NCBI GenBank assembly: GCA_028829895.1
Contig: CM054181.1
Coordinates: 8,330,001 to 8,394,000, forward strand
DNA from: Sinotaia quadrata
Lineage: Eukaryota; Mollusca; Gastropoda; Architaenioglossa; Viviparidae
Length of the DNA stretch: 64,000 bases
Direction of reading: 5' to 3'
A program made the position numbers and the translations under genes. Below, in pieces: positions 24,093 to 35,754 of the stretch (positions are counted from its first letter, which is position 1; each line of letters starts with the position of its first letter). The notes beneath the pieces were generated by a model. The model had not been told where the DNA came from. It ran no database searches and worked only from the letters and a program-made list of their open reading frames with translations.

Positions 24093-24255
24093 GCCAGGCC
24101 TATCGGAGCGACTACCAAAAGCCCTTCACTCTAGTGTGCCAGGCTCTATCAGCGCGCCTACCAAGGCCCTTCACTCTAGTGAGCCAGGCCCTACGAGCGC
24201 ACCTACCAAGGCCCTTCACTCCAGTATCAGGCCCTGACAAACCGCCTACCAAGGT
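24093..24255. repeat. About 44-bp tandem repeat, 3-4 copies
   Basis: CTACCAAGGCCCTTCACTCT plus AGTGAGCCAGGCCCTA. Unusually GC-rich for this window. Confidence 0.85.
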
Positions 24256-25339
24256 CGAGTGAGTGTGTTTTCTATTCTGTGGCGAGCTTAGCTTGAAATT
24301 TCAACCGCTGGCTGACAGATTTTGAAGGGAACCTTGTTTCCAGATACTGTTCAAGAGTGCTTCTGAGAGATAAAAATTGAAATAGGGTGGAAAGGAGATA
24401 GATAGAGAGATGAAAAATACGGGAGAGAAATACAAGACACAGCGCAGAAACTAAAGTATATTTTAAAAAGGAGAGATTAAAAACATACAGAAAAATAACG
24501 CACTGCAGATTATCGAGATAGGGTGACGAGAGTGATAATGGAAGGGATGTCGTGCAGGTCAAATATAAAATGTGAAAGCGTGGAATGGCGCAATGGGGAA
24601 GTGTGCAAGAAGTAGAGGTAGGAGTAGATCACAGAGCGGTAAAAGGAGGGATGAGTGTCCAAGTTATTCTCCTCTTTATTCACTCCATGTTCTATGGTAA
24701 CCTTGATGAAGTCATCTAGTGGCAGACATTGTGATGAATAAAGTTACATTCGAATAAAACGAAACAATCTAACAAATAACTATAGTTCTTACTTTTAATT
24801 CTGGTCATTAAATAATATAACTTTGGAGAGCTGCTTGTAAGTGTAATGGGGTGGCGGCGGGGTGTCTAATGAATGAAGTGTAAAGAAGGAAACGGGTGTG
24901 TTTGCGCAGAACTTTGTCATCTCGATTTCGCTACTCAGTGCGCATGTTCGGGAGCACTTTGAACTCTAATATTGTTTTCAACTGGTTAGTTATCTGAATA
25001 CGGTGATTGGACAAGGAAGACATCTGATGAACATGCAAAAAAACTATTCTTAACTACAATGTCTGATATCTTTACGTGTCAGTAAAGATGGCTGTCCGTC
25101 GACTTCTTACCTCAGCTAAACAGATTCTATGAGCCATTCTATAGAATATTTCATCACTCTGCATCCAGAAATTGACTCTTCAACTTGACAGGAAGTTAAT
25201 TTTCTGCAGAATTTCCAGGAAGTGGATTTCAATAGTTATTTTTGTAACTTTTAGACTGCACTGTTTCCTGTCAGATTTTCCCGAACATGTAATTCCGGGA
25301 GCAGGAATGTAAACTGTGATATGTTAGTAATACAGGCCA
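24256..25339. other. Anonymous DNA, no gene recognised
   Basis: No domain, transposon end or RNA gene seen in about 1.1 kb. Confidence 0.45.
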
Positions 25340-25500
25340 GTGTCTGGCACTATATGCAATAGTTTACTCCAACTCTGACACTTACAAAAATACCATCCTA
25401 AGGAATGCCCAAGGTCGGGTTACTTTGACAATTTAACAGTTTATATAATAATTAAGTCTAGAAATAGGGATAGGTAAATTTACTCTGCCACAGAAGAGTT
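25340..25500 (+). repeat. Dispersed repeat family X, distal-end fragment
   Basis: TGACACTTACAAAAATACCA, then GCCCAAGGTC, GACAATTTAACAGTTTA and GTAAATTTACTCTGCCACAG match the reverse complement of 21015-20880. This makes an inverted pair about 4.4 kb apart. I interpret it as two dispersed copies rather than the ends of one element, because similarity stops inward of 21020. Confidence 0.7.
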
Positions 25501-25609
25501 TTGTAAGTATTTACAAACAATAGATTTTGTGGCAACAGCTTGGTGACATACTGAAATCAAATCAATGTCAAAGGGTGTGAGTCCATTTGCAAAATAAAGA
25601 TCACAAGGT

Positions 25610-26420
25610 CAACAGTTTTGTGACTGTCTCGGTGACAAAGGTTTTGTGGTTATTTACACAAATTAAAACCTCACTGTTAAGGGTCTAGTGTGAGACTAAA
25701 AACTTCAATGTCACAGAACGTGACTATTTACAAACTAAAGTCCTCAGTTCCAAGAGTGTGATGACTTTTTATAAGGTAAAGACTTCAGTTCCAAGAGTGT
25801 GATGACTTTTTATAAGGTAAAGTCCTGAGGTCCAAGAGTGTGATGACTTTTTATAAGGTAAAGACTTCAGTTCCAAGAGTCTGATGACTTTTTATAAGGT
25901 AAAGACCTCAGTTCCAAGAGTCTGATGACTTTTTATAAGGTAAAGACTTCAGTTCCAAGAGTATGATGACTGTTTACAAACTAACGACTTCATCGTCAAG
26001 GCTTTTAATACTTGTTTATAAATGAAAGACTTCAATGCCAAGAGTTTGGTGACTTTACAAGCAAAGACTTCAGCATCAGGAGTTTGCTAAATGGTTATAA
26101 ACTAAAGATCTCAGTGTCATGGGTTTGGTGACTGCTTACAAACAAGATCTCAGTGTCAAGGATTTAATGACTGATTACGAACTAAAAACCTCAGTGTCAA
26201 GGATTTAATGACAGATTACGAATTAAATACTTCAGTGTCAAGGATTTAATGACTGATTACGAACTACAAACCTCAGTGTCAAGGATTTAATGACAGATTA
26301 CGAATTAAATACTTCAGTGTCAAGAATTTAATGACTGATTACGAACTACAAACCTCAGTGTCAAGGATTTAATAACTGATTACGAATTAAAAACGTCACT
26401 GTCAAGAGTTTGGTGACATT
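25610..26420. repeat. 41-bp minisatellite, about 18 copies in two subfamilies
   Basis: The left subfamily, CCAAGAGTGTGATGACTTTT plus TATAAGGTAAAGACTTCAGT, has units at 25751, 25792 and 25833 (period 41). The right subfamily, from about 26120, is GTCAAGGATTTAATGACTGA plus TTACGAACTAAAAACCTCA. The first units are diverged. Confidence 0.9.
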
Positions 26421-26975
26421 AGTAGTAGTAATTGCAGTAGTAATAAAATTATTATTACTATTATTAAAACATCATCAGCTGTTGATTTATGCATTTTGCA
26501 ATGACAATCAGATCTTTGCACAACCAATATTCACTGTTTTATTTATTTAATATTGATAGGAAGGATAATGCCGGGAGGCCGCTGAGCTAAATAATATATA
26601 ATAATAAAACTAGATTTAATACAAACTTTGCCTTCGCTCAATGATACCGAAATGAATTTGCAAAAGTTTACGTTGGCGAATTAATTGTCTGTAGTTATCG
26701 GCTTGACGGTGAAAGGCAATTCGTCATAAAACGACCCTCGTTCAAGAGTAAATCCATAACATTACGTACGTAAAGGGCATGGGGGCCAGTGCTTCTCAGC
26801 GAATAGGAGTTTTATGGCCCAATAGCGTTTCCAGGCGCTTTCCGAGGTGTCGTGAATAGAGACGTCAATGTAGATGTCTGGAATTGGATGGGATTGTACG
26901 ATCTAAGGAGGTGCACGAAGGCACATTAAGTGCATGAGTTATAAGTTACGATTAATGAAGGCATGCCGAGTGCGT
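26421..26975. other. Anonymous DNA between arrays
   Basis: Begins with a short (TAG/TTA)n-like patch at 26420-26465. The rest is single-copy-looking with no recognised gene. Confidence 0.45.
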
Positions 26976-26976
26976 G

Positions 26977-27841
26977 GAGGAGACAAACAAGTTCTAATAA
27001 GGCATGTTTAGTTACTGTAGGAGACAAACAAGTTCTAATAAGGCATGTTTAGTTACTGTAGGAGACAAACAAGTTCTAATAAGGCATGTTTAGTTACTGT
27101 AGGAGACAAACAAGTTCTAATAAGGCATGTTTAGTTACTGTAGGAGACAAACAAGTTCTAATAAGGCATGTTTAGTTACTGTAGGAGACAAACAAGTTCT
27201 AATAAGGCATGTTTAGTTACTGTAGGAGACAAACAAGTTCTAATAAGGCATGTTTAGTTACTGTAGGAGACAAACAAGTTCTAATAAGGCATGTTTAGTT
27301 ACTGTAGGAGACAAACAAGTTCTAATAAGGCATGTTTAGTTACTGTAGGAGACAAGCAATGTCTAATAAGGCATGTTTAGTTACTGTAGGAGACAAACAA
27401 GTTCTAATAAGGCATGTTTAGTTACTGTAGGAGACAAACAAGTTCTAATAAGGCATGTTTAGTTACTGTAGGAGACAAGCAATGTCTAATAAGGCATGTT
27501 TAGTTACTGTAGGAGACAAACAAGTTCTAATAAGGCATGTTTAGTTACTGTAGGAGACAAACAAGTTCTAATAAGGCATGTTTAGTTACTGTAGGAGACA
27601 AACAAGTTCTAATAAGGCATGTTTAGTTACTGTAGGAGACAAGCAATGTCTAATAAGGCATGTTTAGTTACTGTAGGAGACAAACAAGTTCTAATAAGGC
27701 ATGTTTAGTTACTGTAGGAGACAAGCAATGTCTAATAAGGCATGTTTAGTTACTGTAGGAGACAAACAAGTTCTAATAAGGCATGTTTAGTTACTGTAGG
27801 AGACAAGCAATGTCTAATAAGGCATGCCGAGTGTATGTAGG
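26977..27841. repeat. 41-bp minisatellite, 21 near-identical units
   Basis: AGACAAACAAGTTCTAATAA plus GGCATGTTTAGTTACTGTAGG. The distance from the unit at 26981 to the one at 27801 is exactly 20 periods, so there is no net indel. Minority units read GACAAGCAATGTCTAATAAG. Confidence 0.95.
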
Positions 27842-28465
27842 AGACACGCAATGCCTACTAAGGCATGCTATGTGTATGTAGGAGACAAGCAAGTTCTAAT
27901 AAGTTATGTTTAGTTATTGTAGGAGACAAGCAATGCCTAGTAAAGCATGCCGAGTGTACGTAGGAGACAAAGTCTGATTAGGAATGTCCAGTGTATGTAG
28001 GAGACATGCAATGCCCAATAAGGCATGTCTAGTGAATGTAGGAGACAAGCAACGTCTTGTAAGGTATGCCTAGGAGACGAGCACTATGTGCCGAGTGACT
28101 GAAGGAGGCAAGCAAAGTCTAATAAGACGTGCCGAATGACTGTAGGAGACAAGCACGTTCTAATAAGGCATGATTAATGTATGTAGGAGACAAGAATGGT
28201 CTAATACAGCATATCTAATGTATGTAAAGAAAATCACATTCTAGTAAGGCATGCCGAGTGACTGTAGGAGACAAGAACTGTATGATAAGGAAGTTTAGTG
28301 TATGTACGAGACAAGCACGGTCTAATAAGGCATGTCTGATGTATCTAGGAGATAGGCGTGGTATAATAACGTGTGCTGAATGACTGTAGGAGAAAAGTAC
28401 ATTCTAATAATAAGGCATGCCTAATGTATGTAAGAGACAAGCATAGTCTAATAATACCCCACCCC
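27842..28465. repeat. Degenerate continuation of the 41-bp array
   Basis: The same unit continues (GTAGGAGACAAGCA, TCTAATAAGGCATG) with increasing substitutions and indels to about 28465. This edge decay contrasts with the homogeneous core to its left. Confidence 0.85.
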
Positions 28466-28469
28466 TTAC

Positions 28470-29340
28470 ATGTACAACTGGTTCGATGCCAGGTGTATGA
28501 GCCAACACGAACTATTTTATGTACAGCCAGTTTGGTGCCGGATGAATGAGACAACACGAATCTTTTATATGTACTATTAGTTATTTCCGGATGAATGAGA
28601 CAACAAATACCCCTTATACGTACACCTCGATTGGTGCCGGATGAATGGGACAATACGAACATCTTATATGTATATCAAGTTTGGTGCCAGATAAATGAGA
28701 CAACACGAACCCCTTAGATGTACAGCTAATTTGGTGCTGGATGAATGAGACAACATGAAACATTTTTATGTACAGCTAGTTTGGTGACAGGTGTATTAGA
28801 CAAAAGGAACCCCTTATGTGTACAGCAATTTTAGTGCCGGATGATTGAGACAATAGGAGCCCCCCCCCATATATATACAGCTAGTTAGGTGCTCGATGAA
28901 TTTGACAACACGAACCCCTTATGTGTACATCTAGTTTCATTCCAGATGAAACTAATATATACAGTTAGTTTGTTTCTGGATGGATGAGACATTAGCACCT
29001 TATATGTACAACTAGTTTCGTGTCGGATGAGTGAGACAAAATGAACCCCTTGCATGTATAGCTTGTTTTGGTGCCGGATGTATGTGAGAACATGAATCCC
29101 TTATATGTACAGCTCGTTTGGTGCCGGATGAATTATTCTACACGAATCCCTCATATGTACAGCTAGTTTGTTGTCTGATGTATGAGACAATAAGAGCTTT
29201 TTAAATGCACAGCTACTTTGTTGTCTGATGTATGAGACAAATAAGAGCTTTTTAAATGCACAGCCACTTTGTTGTCTGATGTATGAGACAATAAGAACTA
29301 CTTAAGTGCAATGCTAATTTGTTGCCAGGTATATGGTATT
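28470..29340. repeat. About 50-bp diverged minisatellite, about 17 copies
   Basis: Core ATGTACAGCTAGTTTGGTGC plus CGGATGAATGAGACAACACG. The period is 50 between 28718 and 28768, variable elsewhere. Confidence 0.85.
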
Positions 29341-29490
29341 GTAATGATCGAAGATTTTTGGTTCGGATCATAAAATGGACAATGATAATTAATGAGTGAT
29401 GATGATGAACGACAGCCACATCGACAGTGAGGAATACGCTCTTGGTTGTAGTTACATTGTCTTTATTTCAGCTTATGTAGACACCTTACC

Positions 29491-29843
29491 TGGAGGGGTT
29501 CAAGCGGACATCTCAGAACAGGGCTCAAGCAGACATAGAAAGTCATGGCTCATGCAGACATCCTAGAACATGGCTTATGCAGACATAGAAATACATGGCT
29601 CATGCAGACATAGAAATACATGGCTCATGCAGACATAGAAATACATGGCTCATGCAGACACAGAAATACATGGCTCATGTAGACATCCTAGAACATGGTT
29701 CATGCCGACATCCTAGAACATGGCTCATGCAGACATCCTAGAACATGGCTTATGCAGACATCCTAGAACATGGTTCATGCCGACATCCTAGAACATGGCT
29801 CATGCAGACATCTTAGAATATGGCTCATGAAGATATCCTAGAA
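29491..29843. repeat. 25-bp minisatellite, left part
   Basis: Units ATGGCTCATGCAGACATCCT plus AGAAC, with shorter AGACATAGAAATAC variants. The array is interrupted at 29843/29844 by the hAT transposon and resumes at 34471. Confidence 0.9.
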
Positions 29844-30256
29844 CAGGGGTCGGGAACCTATGGCTCGCGAGCCATATGTGGCTCTATTGATGGCTGCAAC
29901 TGGCTCTCAGACAAATGTTTGATTATAAAAAAAAAAACTGAGTTTTCCCAGTCTTACGCCTCCATAAAGAGACATCCGTTAGTGATTAGGCTTAGAGACT
30001 GATGAAATACCTTGTTTACTCCTTCAGAGAAACAGGCTAAAACCAGAGGTGAAGGTCGCATCAAAAGTCGGATACTAACTATCCATGTACGGTCACTTGT
30101 TTTCAGATAATGTGACGTAGCGCTAAGTTGTGAATTGACCTCTACTTTCATTCATTATAGACCCCTGAATGAACGGGCCATGTTAGACGCACACTTGCAT
30201 TGCACTCGATTTACATGGATAAAATTAGAGCGTCCATTCATTACTAGGACCGGATC

Positions 30257-30408
30257 TATCAGAACACAACATAGTGGTAATATCTTGATTTCTGTGTTGA
30301 GTTGAATTAATTCTATATATTTTGTATTGTAAATGTATGTAGAATTTTCTTGTGCATTTTATTGCTGATTGATAATATATTTTCTACAAAGCTAAGTGGC
30401 ACAGCGAT
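30257..30408 (+). repeat. Internal repeat A, first copy, in hAT copy 1
   Basis: About 152 bp from TATCAGAACACAACATAGTG to AAGTGGCACAGCGAT. It recurs at 31579-31732 with one substitution and one 2-bp indel noted by eye. Confidence 0.85.
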
Positions 30409-31430
30409 TGTAATAGGGTCGGGGCAAATTATACTTACTTCCTCGGACTTGCCAGTCTCCGATAGCTGGCACTTTTAGGGTCCGTGGTTTACGACCGTGT
30501 CAGCGCGCGGCATGGCTGACCCTTTCTACGGACATTGCACGCACAGCTGGACCACCCAAGCGCTACGTGCGTACATGACGGTTCTCTGTCCGAATTCACG
30601 AGTCTTTATAAACCAGGTTTGAATGTTAATCGGTACTCTGCGAGGAACAACCGCTTTGGAACGTTGTCCGGCGGCACAAATTATTCCGCGAGTCAATCAG
30701 CCAATAAGCCTAACCTGCTGTGTCGATAACCTTCGTGTATTGAACAAGGTAAACACATCAATTTCTTAAATTATAACTTGCATTTTATTTAAGTTATCAT
30801 TGTGTGAATGTGCGAGATTGTTAATGTAGAAATTATATCTTTACTGCAACCTTCTCTAGACACGTGGCTTGGTAACAGTATGGCTAAACTAGAAACATTA
30901 CATTCTTTACAGTAATTGTCGAATTGTGAGACAATGGTTTATAATGCTAAATTAACGGAATTGTAACCACAGAACGTTGGTGCACGTTCATATGATTATT
31001 TTTATGTAAAGAGTCCTTGATGTAAAGTTTGTAAACAATGTGTATAATCGCGTTTATACTTGTAACGCGTATGTGCGTGATTTTAATTCATATTCACTTT
31101 CTAAAATCTAAAATCTAAATGTTTTCTTTGAATGATTTAAATTCTCTTGCGTAAGCAATGTCGCATTTTAATTGTAACACGCATGAGCGTGATGTTGATT
31201 GTATTTTCATTATTATATTCAAACTATTGAATGTGAAGTCACACAGGTTTATCTGTCACTGAATTTCGTGTCCTAACTACGAGGTTAAATTTAGTCAGAC
31301 TGAAGGATAAATCTGGGCAGCCAGGCTGTTTCAGAATAAGCGAGGAGATTTAATTAATCTAAATCCTGAAATTTAATTAATCTAAATCTTAATTCTGGAG
31401 CAGGGTCTTTAAATAAATGCTGGCATGTAA

Positions 31431-31876
31431 CAGTGATATTACATTTGTAGTAGTGGTGAAGACACCATGTGTATGCAATTGAACTACCGTTGATTAATTG
31501 TTATTACGGGAGAGTCAAAACCCGCCACGTATTCATTAGTTAAATTGTATAACTAGCAACTTTGGATTAATGGAGAAATATCAGAACACAACATAGTGGT
31601 AATATCTTGATTTCTCTGTGTTGAGTTGAATTAATTCTATATATTTTGTATTGTGAATGTATGTAGAATTTTCTTGTGCATTTTATTGCTGATTGATAAT
31701 ATATTTTCTACAAAGCTAAGTGGCACAGCGATATTACATTTATAGTAGTGGTGAGGACACCACGTGTATGTAATTGAACTACCGTTGATTAATTGTTATC
31801 ACGGGAGAGTCAAAACCCGCCACGTATTCATTAGTTAAATCGTATTACTAGCAACTTTGGATTAATGGAGAAATAT
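31431..31876 (+). repeat. Internal repeat block B-A-B in hAT copy 1
   Basis: B (about 150 bp, starting CAGTGATATTACATTTGTAG, containing GGGAGAGTCAAAACCCGCCA) occurs at 31431-31580 and 31726-31876, with the second A copy between them. B copies differ at about ten sites, so this duplication is much older than the split of the two transposon copies. Confidence 0.85.
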
Positions 31877-32317
31877 ATTGTAAAGATTTAGAATTTTAGA
31901 TGTTTGGATTTTCACATAATGTAAATTGTAAGTTAGTGGAAATTGTAAAGAATGATTAACACTGCTGTTATTAGGCCCATATAAATCATTATTGTCACAC
32001 GAGTCTGAAACATGATTAACTATGCATTGCAGCCGGTTCCTGAGTTCACTTTATAACTCAGACTTCAACTGCTAGTTGTTCCTTGGTGGAAGTCCAACCT
32101 TACTAAAAGCGTGGATTTCTATGGAAAAGTGACAAAAATACATGTCATTGTGTCTATATCTGACATTGTTCAACTGGGGCTGCCATATATAGCTTTCGAA
32201 AATAGCGGCTGATGTGTGTATGTGCAAAAGGGTCCGCACAACAGATTGTCGTCGGATCAGAAAGTTTCGTTTAAATCGCGTGGTCAGCTAACTAATTTTA
32301 GAAACCCTTTTGACAAG

Positions 32318-34255
32318 ATGGCTAAAAGAAAGAAAAACGATGAGTATCGTACTTTTCAGCAGGAATGGACAGAGGAATTTGCCTTTGTGGAGAGAACGGG
32401 TTCTGCAGTGTGTCTAATATGCAGTGATAAAATTGCATCTATGAAACGGTCAAATGTAAAGCGACACTTCGAGACACGCCATTCTACATTTGCATCGAAA
32501 TATCCTGCGGGAGACAGCAGGAAGAAAGCATGTCAAGAACTGCTATCAAGAGTGCAAGCTAGTCAGCATCAAATCCGTGTTTGGACCCAACAAGGTGACT
32601 TGAATTCGGCTAGCTTTGCTGGCGCTTTAGCTATTGTGAGAAACGGAAAGCCATTCACAGATGGGGAGTATGCCAAAGCATCCATGCTTGATGTTGCCAA
32701 TGAACTTTTTGATGACTTTTCGGATAAGGACAAAATAATTAAACGGATAAAAGACATGCTTCTGTCGGCAAGAACTGTTCACGATCGTAGCATTATGATG
32801 TCAAATCAAATTGAGGCAATGCAAGTCAAGGACATAAATGCGGCACCGTTTTTTTCTCTCGCTTTGGATGAGTCAACAGACGTCAGTAATTTATCCCAGT
32901 TCAGCGTGGTTGCAAGGTATGTTGTCGGTGATACACTACATGAGGAAAGTCTTGCTGTGTTGTCTATGAAAGGCACAACAAGAGGGCAGGATTTGTTCGA
33001 GTCCTTCACTGAGTTCGCTAAAGAAAAAAATCTACCGATGAATAAACTTGTTTCGGTGTGCACTGATGGTGCTCCGTGCATGGTTGGGAAAAGCAGAGGA
33101 CTTGTCGCTCTTCTTTGTGAGCATGAAAACAGACGCATCATAAGCTTTCATTGCATCCTCCATCAAGAGGCGCTTTGTGCTCAGATGTGTGGCGAACAGC
33201 TTGGTGAGGTGATGTCACTGGTGGTTCGGGTAGTCAACTTTATTGTTGCCCGAGCATTAAATGATCGCCAGTTCAAAACACTGCTTGATGAGGTTGGGAA
33301 TAATTATCCTGGTCTGCTTCTGCACAGCAACGTGCGTTGGTTGTCAAGGGGGAAGGTGCTCAGCCGATTTGCGGCTTGTCTGAGCGAAATCCGGACTTTT
33401 CTTGAAATGAAGAATGTCGAGCATCCCGAGTTATCTGACACTGAGTGGCTTCTGAAGTTCTATTATCTCGTAGACATGACTGAACATCTAAATCAGCTCA
33501 ATGTGAAAATGCAAGGCGTTGGAAACACAATCTTATCCCTGCAACAAGCAGTGTTTGCATTTGAAAACAAGCTAGAACTCTTCATCACCGACATTGAAAC
33601 AGGTCGTTTACTACACTTTGAAAAACTGGGAGAGTTCAAAGATATGTGCACATCAAGTGACCCTGCTCAACATCTTAATCTTCAGCAGCTAGCAGGCTTC
33701 ACGTCTAATCTCCTGCAGTCATTTAAAGCGCGCTTTGGAGAATTTCACGAGCACACCCGTCTTTTTAAGTTCATCACCCATCCACACGAGTGTGCAGTGG
33801 ACAGCACTGACCTGAGTTGCATCCCCGGTGTCTCCGTCAGAGATTTTGAGCTCCAAGCTGCTGACCTGAAGGCCTCAGACATGTGGGTGAATAAGTTCAA
33901 GTCACTGAATGAAGATTTGGAAAGACTTGCACGACAGCAAGCAGAGTTGGCGAGCCAACACAAGTGGGCAGAAATTAAAAAACTTCAACACGCAGACCAG
34001 CTGATTGTCAAAACTTGGAACGCGCTTCCCGTCACATACCATACACTGCAGCGTGTGAGTATTGCTGTACTGACAATGTTTGGCTCTACGTATACATGCG
34101 AGCAGTCTTTCTCACATCTAAAGAACATTAAGACCAACCTGCGATCACGTTTAACGGATGGAAGTCTCAACGCCTGCATGAAGCTTAACCTCACCACGTA
34201 TCAACCAGACTACAAAGCCATCAGCAAAGCCATGCAGCACCAGAAGTCGCATTAA
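32318..34255 (+). CDS. hAT transposase with BED-type zinc finger (copy 1)
   Basis: 645 residues from the first in-frame ATG; the frame is open upstream to 32213 but without an ATG. The N-terminus MAKRKK is followed by a BED-like finger, C32-x2-C35 ... H50-x4-H55. Next come the RNase-H-like catalytic core with D184 (LALDESTD), D250 (VCTDGAP), the C279/H282 pair (FHCILHQ) and R340-W341 (NVRWLSRG). The C-terminal hAT dimerisation region contains E595 (TCEQSFSHLKNIK), so the D-D-E triad looks complete. It should bind the element's ends and cut and paste it. Closest relatives by pattern are Charlie-type transposases and the domesticated GTF2IRD2/ZBED-like proteins. It lies inside paired terminal repeats with no frameshift, so it is probably functional. 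A 5' non-coding exon is possible. Confidence 0.95.
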   Translation: MAKRKKNDEYRTFQQEWTEEFAFVERTGSAVCLICSDKIASMKRSNVKRHFETRHSTFASKYPAGDSRKKACQELLSRVQASQHQIRVWTQQGDLNSASFAGALAIVRNGKPFTDGEYAKASMLDVANELFDDFSDKDKIIKRIKDMLLSARTVHDRSIMMSNQIEAMQVKDINAAPFFSLALDESTDVSNLSQFSVVARYVVGDTLHEESLAVLSMKGTTRGQDLFESFTEFAKEKNLPMNKLVSVCTDGAPCMVGKSRGLVALLCEHENRRIISFHCILHQEALCAQMCGEQLGEVMSLVVRVVNFIVARALNDRQFKTLLDEVGNNYPGLLLHSNVRWLSRGKVLSRFAACLSEIRTFLEMKNVEHPELSDTEWLLKFYYLVDMTEHLNQLNVKMQGVGNTILSLQQAVFAFENKLELFITDIETGRLLHFEKLGEFKDMCTSSDPAQHLNLQQLAGFTSNLLQSFKARFGEFHEHTRLFKFITHPHECAVDSTDLSCIPGVSVRDFELQAADLKASDMWVNKFKSLNEDLERLARQQAELASQHKWAEIKKLQHADQLIVKTWNALPVTYHTLQRVSIAVLTMFGSTYTCEQSFSHLKNIKTNLRSRLTDGSLNACMKLNLTTYQPDYKAISKAMQHQKSH

Positions 34256-34470
34256 TGGGAAGAAATTCTCATTATTGATTAGCAACAGCATAATAATGTT
34301 ATTAAAAAGAATTAGAGACATAATTATTGAACTTTTAGTGTGAAAATTACACAAAAATACACATTTACTTGAATTTTTAGTTTTAAACATAATGTATGGC
34401 TCTCATAGAATTACTTTTCAAAATATGTTGTGTCCATGGCTCTCTCAGACAAAAAGGTTCCCGACCCCTG

Positions 34471-34545
34471 TCCTAGAACATGGCTCATGCGGACACAGAA
34501 ATGTATGGCTCATGTAGACATCCCAGAACATGGCTCAAAATAAGC
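34471..34545. repeat. 25-bp minisatellite, right part
   Basis: Resumes with TCCTAGAACATGGCTCATGC immediately after the transposon, including the target duplication, and fades by about 34545. Confidence 0.88.
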
Positions 34546-34770
34546 ATATGTGATAATTATCAACAAAGGAGCACTACGTACCATTTATCAACATATAAAA
34601 TAATAAATGGAATGTTGGATATTGTTATCTGTTTATTAACACCAACAAACGTAGACAGAAATATTGGATATGTATCATTTATGTAAAGGCAGATAGGAAT
34701 ACTGGATACCATTGGTTTTTCCTCACCCCCAAAAACCCCCAAACAGGAAATTTTGAAATAAAATTAGATA

Positions 34771-34925
34771 TTGGGTATCGTTTATAAAATGACTATATAC
34801 CGATAGGACAGCTGGATTTCGTTTATCAAGTGACTATATACCGATAGGACAGCTGGATTTCGTTTATCAAGTGACTATATACCGATAGGACAGCTGGATT
34901 TCGTTTATCAAGTGACTGTATAACA
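34771..34925. repeat. 41-bp tandem repeat, 3-4 copies
   Basis: ACCGATAGGACAGCTGGATT plus TCGTTTATCAAGTGACTATAT is 41 bp. The middle copies are identical. Confidence 0.92.
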
Positions 34926-35706
34926 GACACGATTACCATTTATCAATTCACCATATAACAGAGTAAACCAATGGATATCATTAAGCAGATACCCACAAAT
35001 AATAGACAAGAACAGCATATACAAGTTTATAAATGTAGGACAACCATACAACACATTGCATATTATTTACTATGCCGACAAAGAAAATGATTTAAAAACT
35101 ACAACAATCAGAAGTGTCATGCTGTCTTTCAGAGCTGTGTACACATCAAACTTTATGTTATTTCCACACTCCCACTACCCACCGTCTTTCATTACATTTG
35201 CAACATGAGAGTCCAGCGTTGATTCCTCGGCAGTGGAGAGCTTGTATCTAAAAGGAAACCCAGGACAAGGGAACGGGTCTAAATAATCAGTAATTGTCTG
35301 CTTTACAGAATAAATCACGACAAACTAATGCGCGCTCTTTTGTGCCGCAAGTCTAAACACAATTATCCTTCCTGGTGTAATGGTGATGGTTAGCAGACTT
35401 CTGGATGTACAGGTAAAAATGATTATTGGAAGACTAAAGATGCAAAGACGCACATGACTTTATGAGGCGGTCGTCGGAAGCCGATGCGCAACGTACGGAA
35501 TCGTCACCTGCGCAGCGACGCGCGTTCGGTAATAATGCGATAAACGCCCCACACGTGCTGCTGGCTAATGGATCCCAGGCCCATCACTTGGAGAGGAAAA
35601 GGGAGGGGCAAAGGGCAATCGGAAAACCAAGTCCATTTCAGTTTGCCAAGATAAAACATGTCAGCTTTGACATGTGTGGTGTTTTGTTTTCTATTGTTTT
35701 CATTTC

Positions 35707-35754
<48 letters not shown>

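Larger units (their letters stand above)
29844..34470 (+). mobile_element. Full-length autonomous hAT (Charlie-like) transposon, copy 1
   Basis: 4,627 bp. The 5' end CAGGGGTCGGGAACCT is perfectly repeated in inverse at the 3' end (AGGTTCCCGACCCCTG, ending 34470). It is flanked by an exact 8-bp target duplication TCCTAGAA (29836-29843 and 34471-34478), the length expected for hAT elements. It carries one intact transposase ORF, a TATA-like TATAAA at 30607, a possible splice donor CAAG|GTAAAC at 30749 and an ATTAAA polyadenylation-like signal at 34301. Both ends also carry subterminal GGCTCTC motifs. As remembered, the termini resemble the OposCharlie1 (OC1) group of vertebrate hATs; an alignment is needed to confirm this. 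Confidence 0.95.

Noticed and set aside
20880..25500. A single 4.6-kb element with inverted ends at 20880-21015 and 25365-25495
   Set aside because: The same segments recur as parts of family X elsewhere, and the left piece is internal to a longer X copy, so two dispersed copies explain the inversion.
26977..27841. CRISPR-like regular repeats (also 57313-61453 and 4251-5126)
   Set aside because: Units are contiguous with no unique spacers, and the context is eukaryotic. These are satellites.
32216..32317. Transposase N-terminal extension of 34 codons
   Set aside because: The frame is open but starts at GTG with no ATG before 32318. The family start MAKRKK coincides with that ATG.
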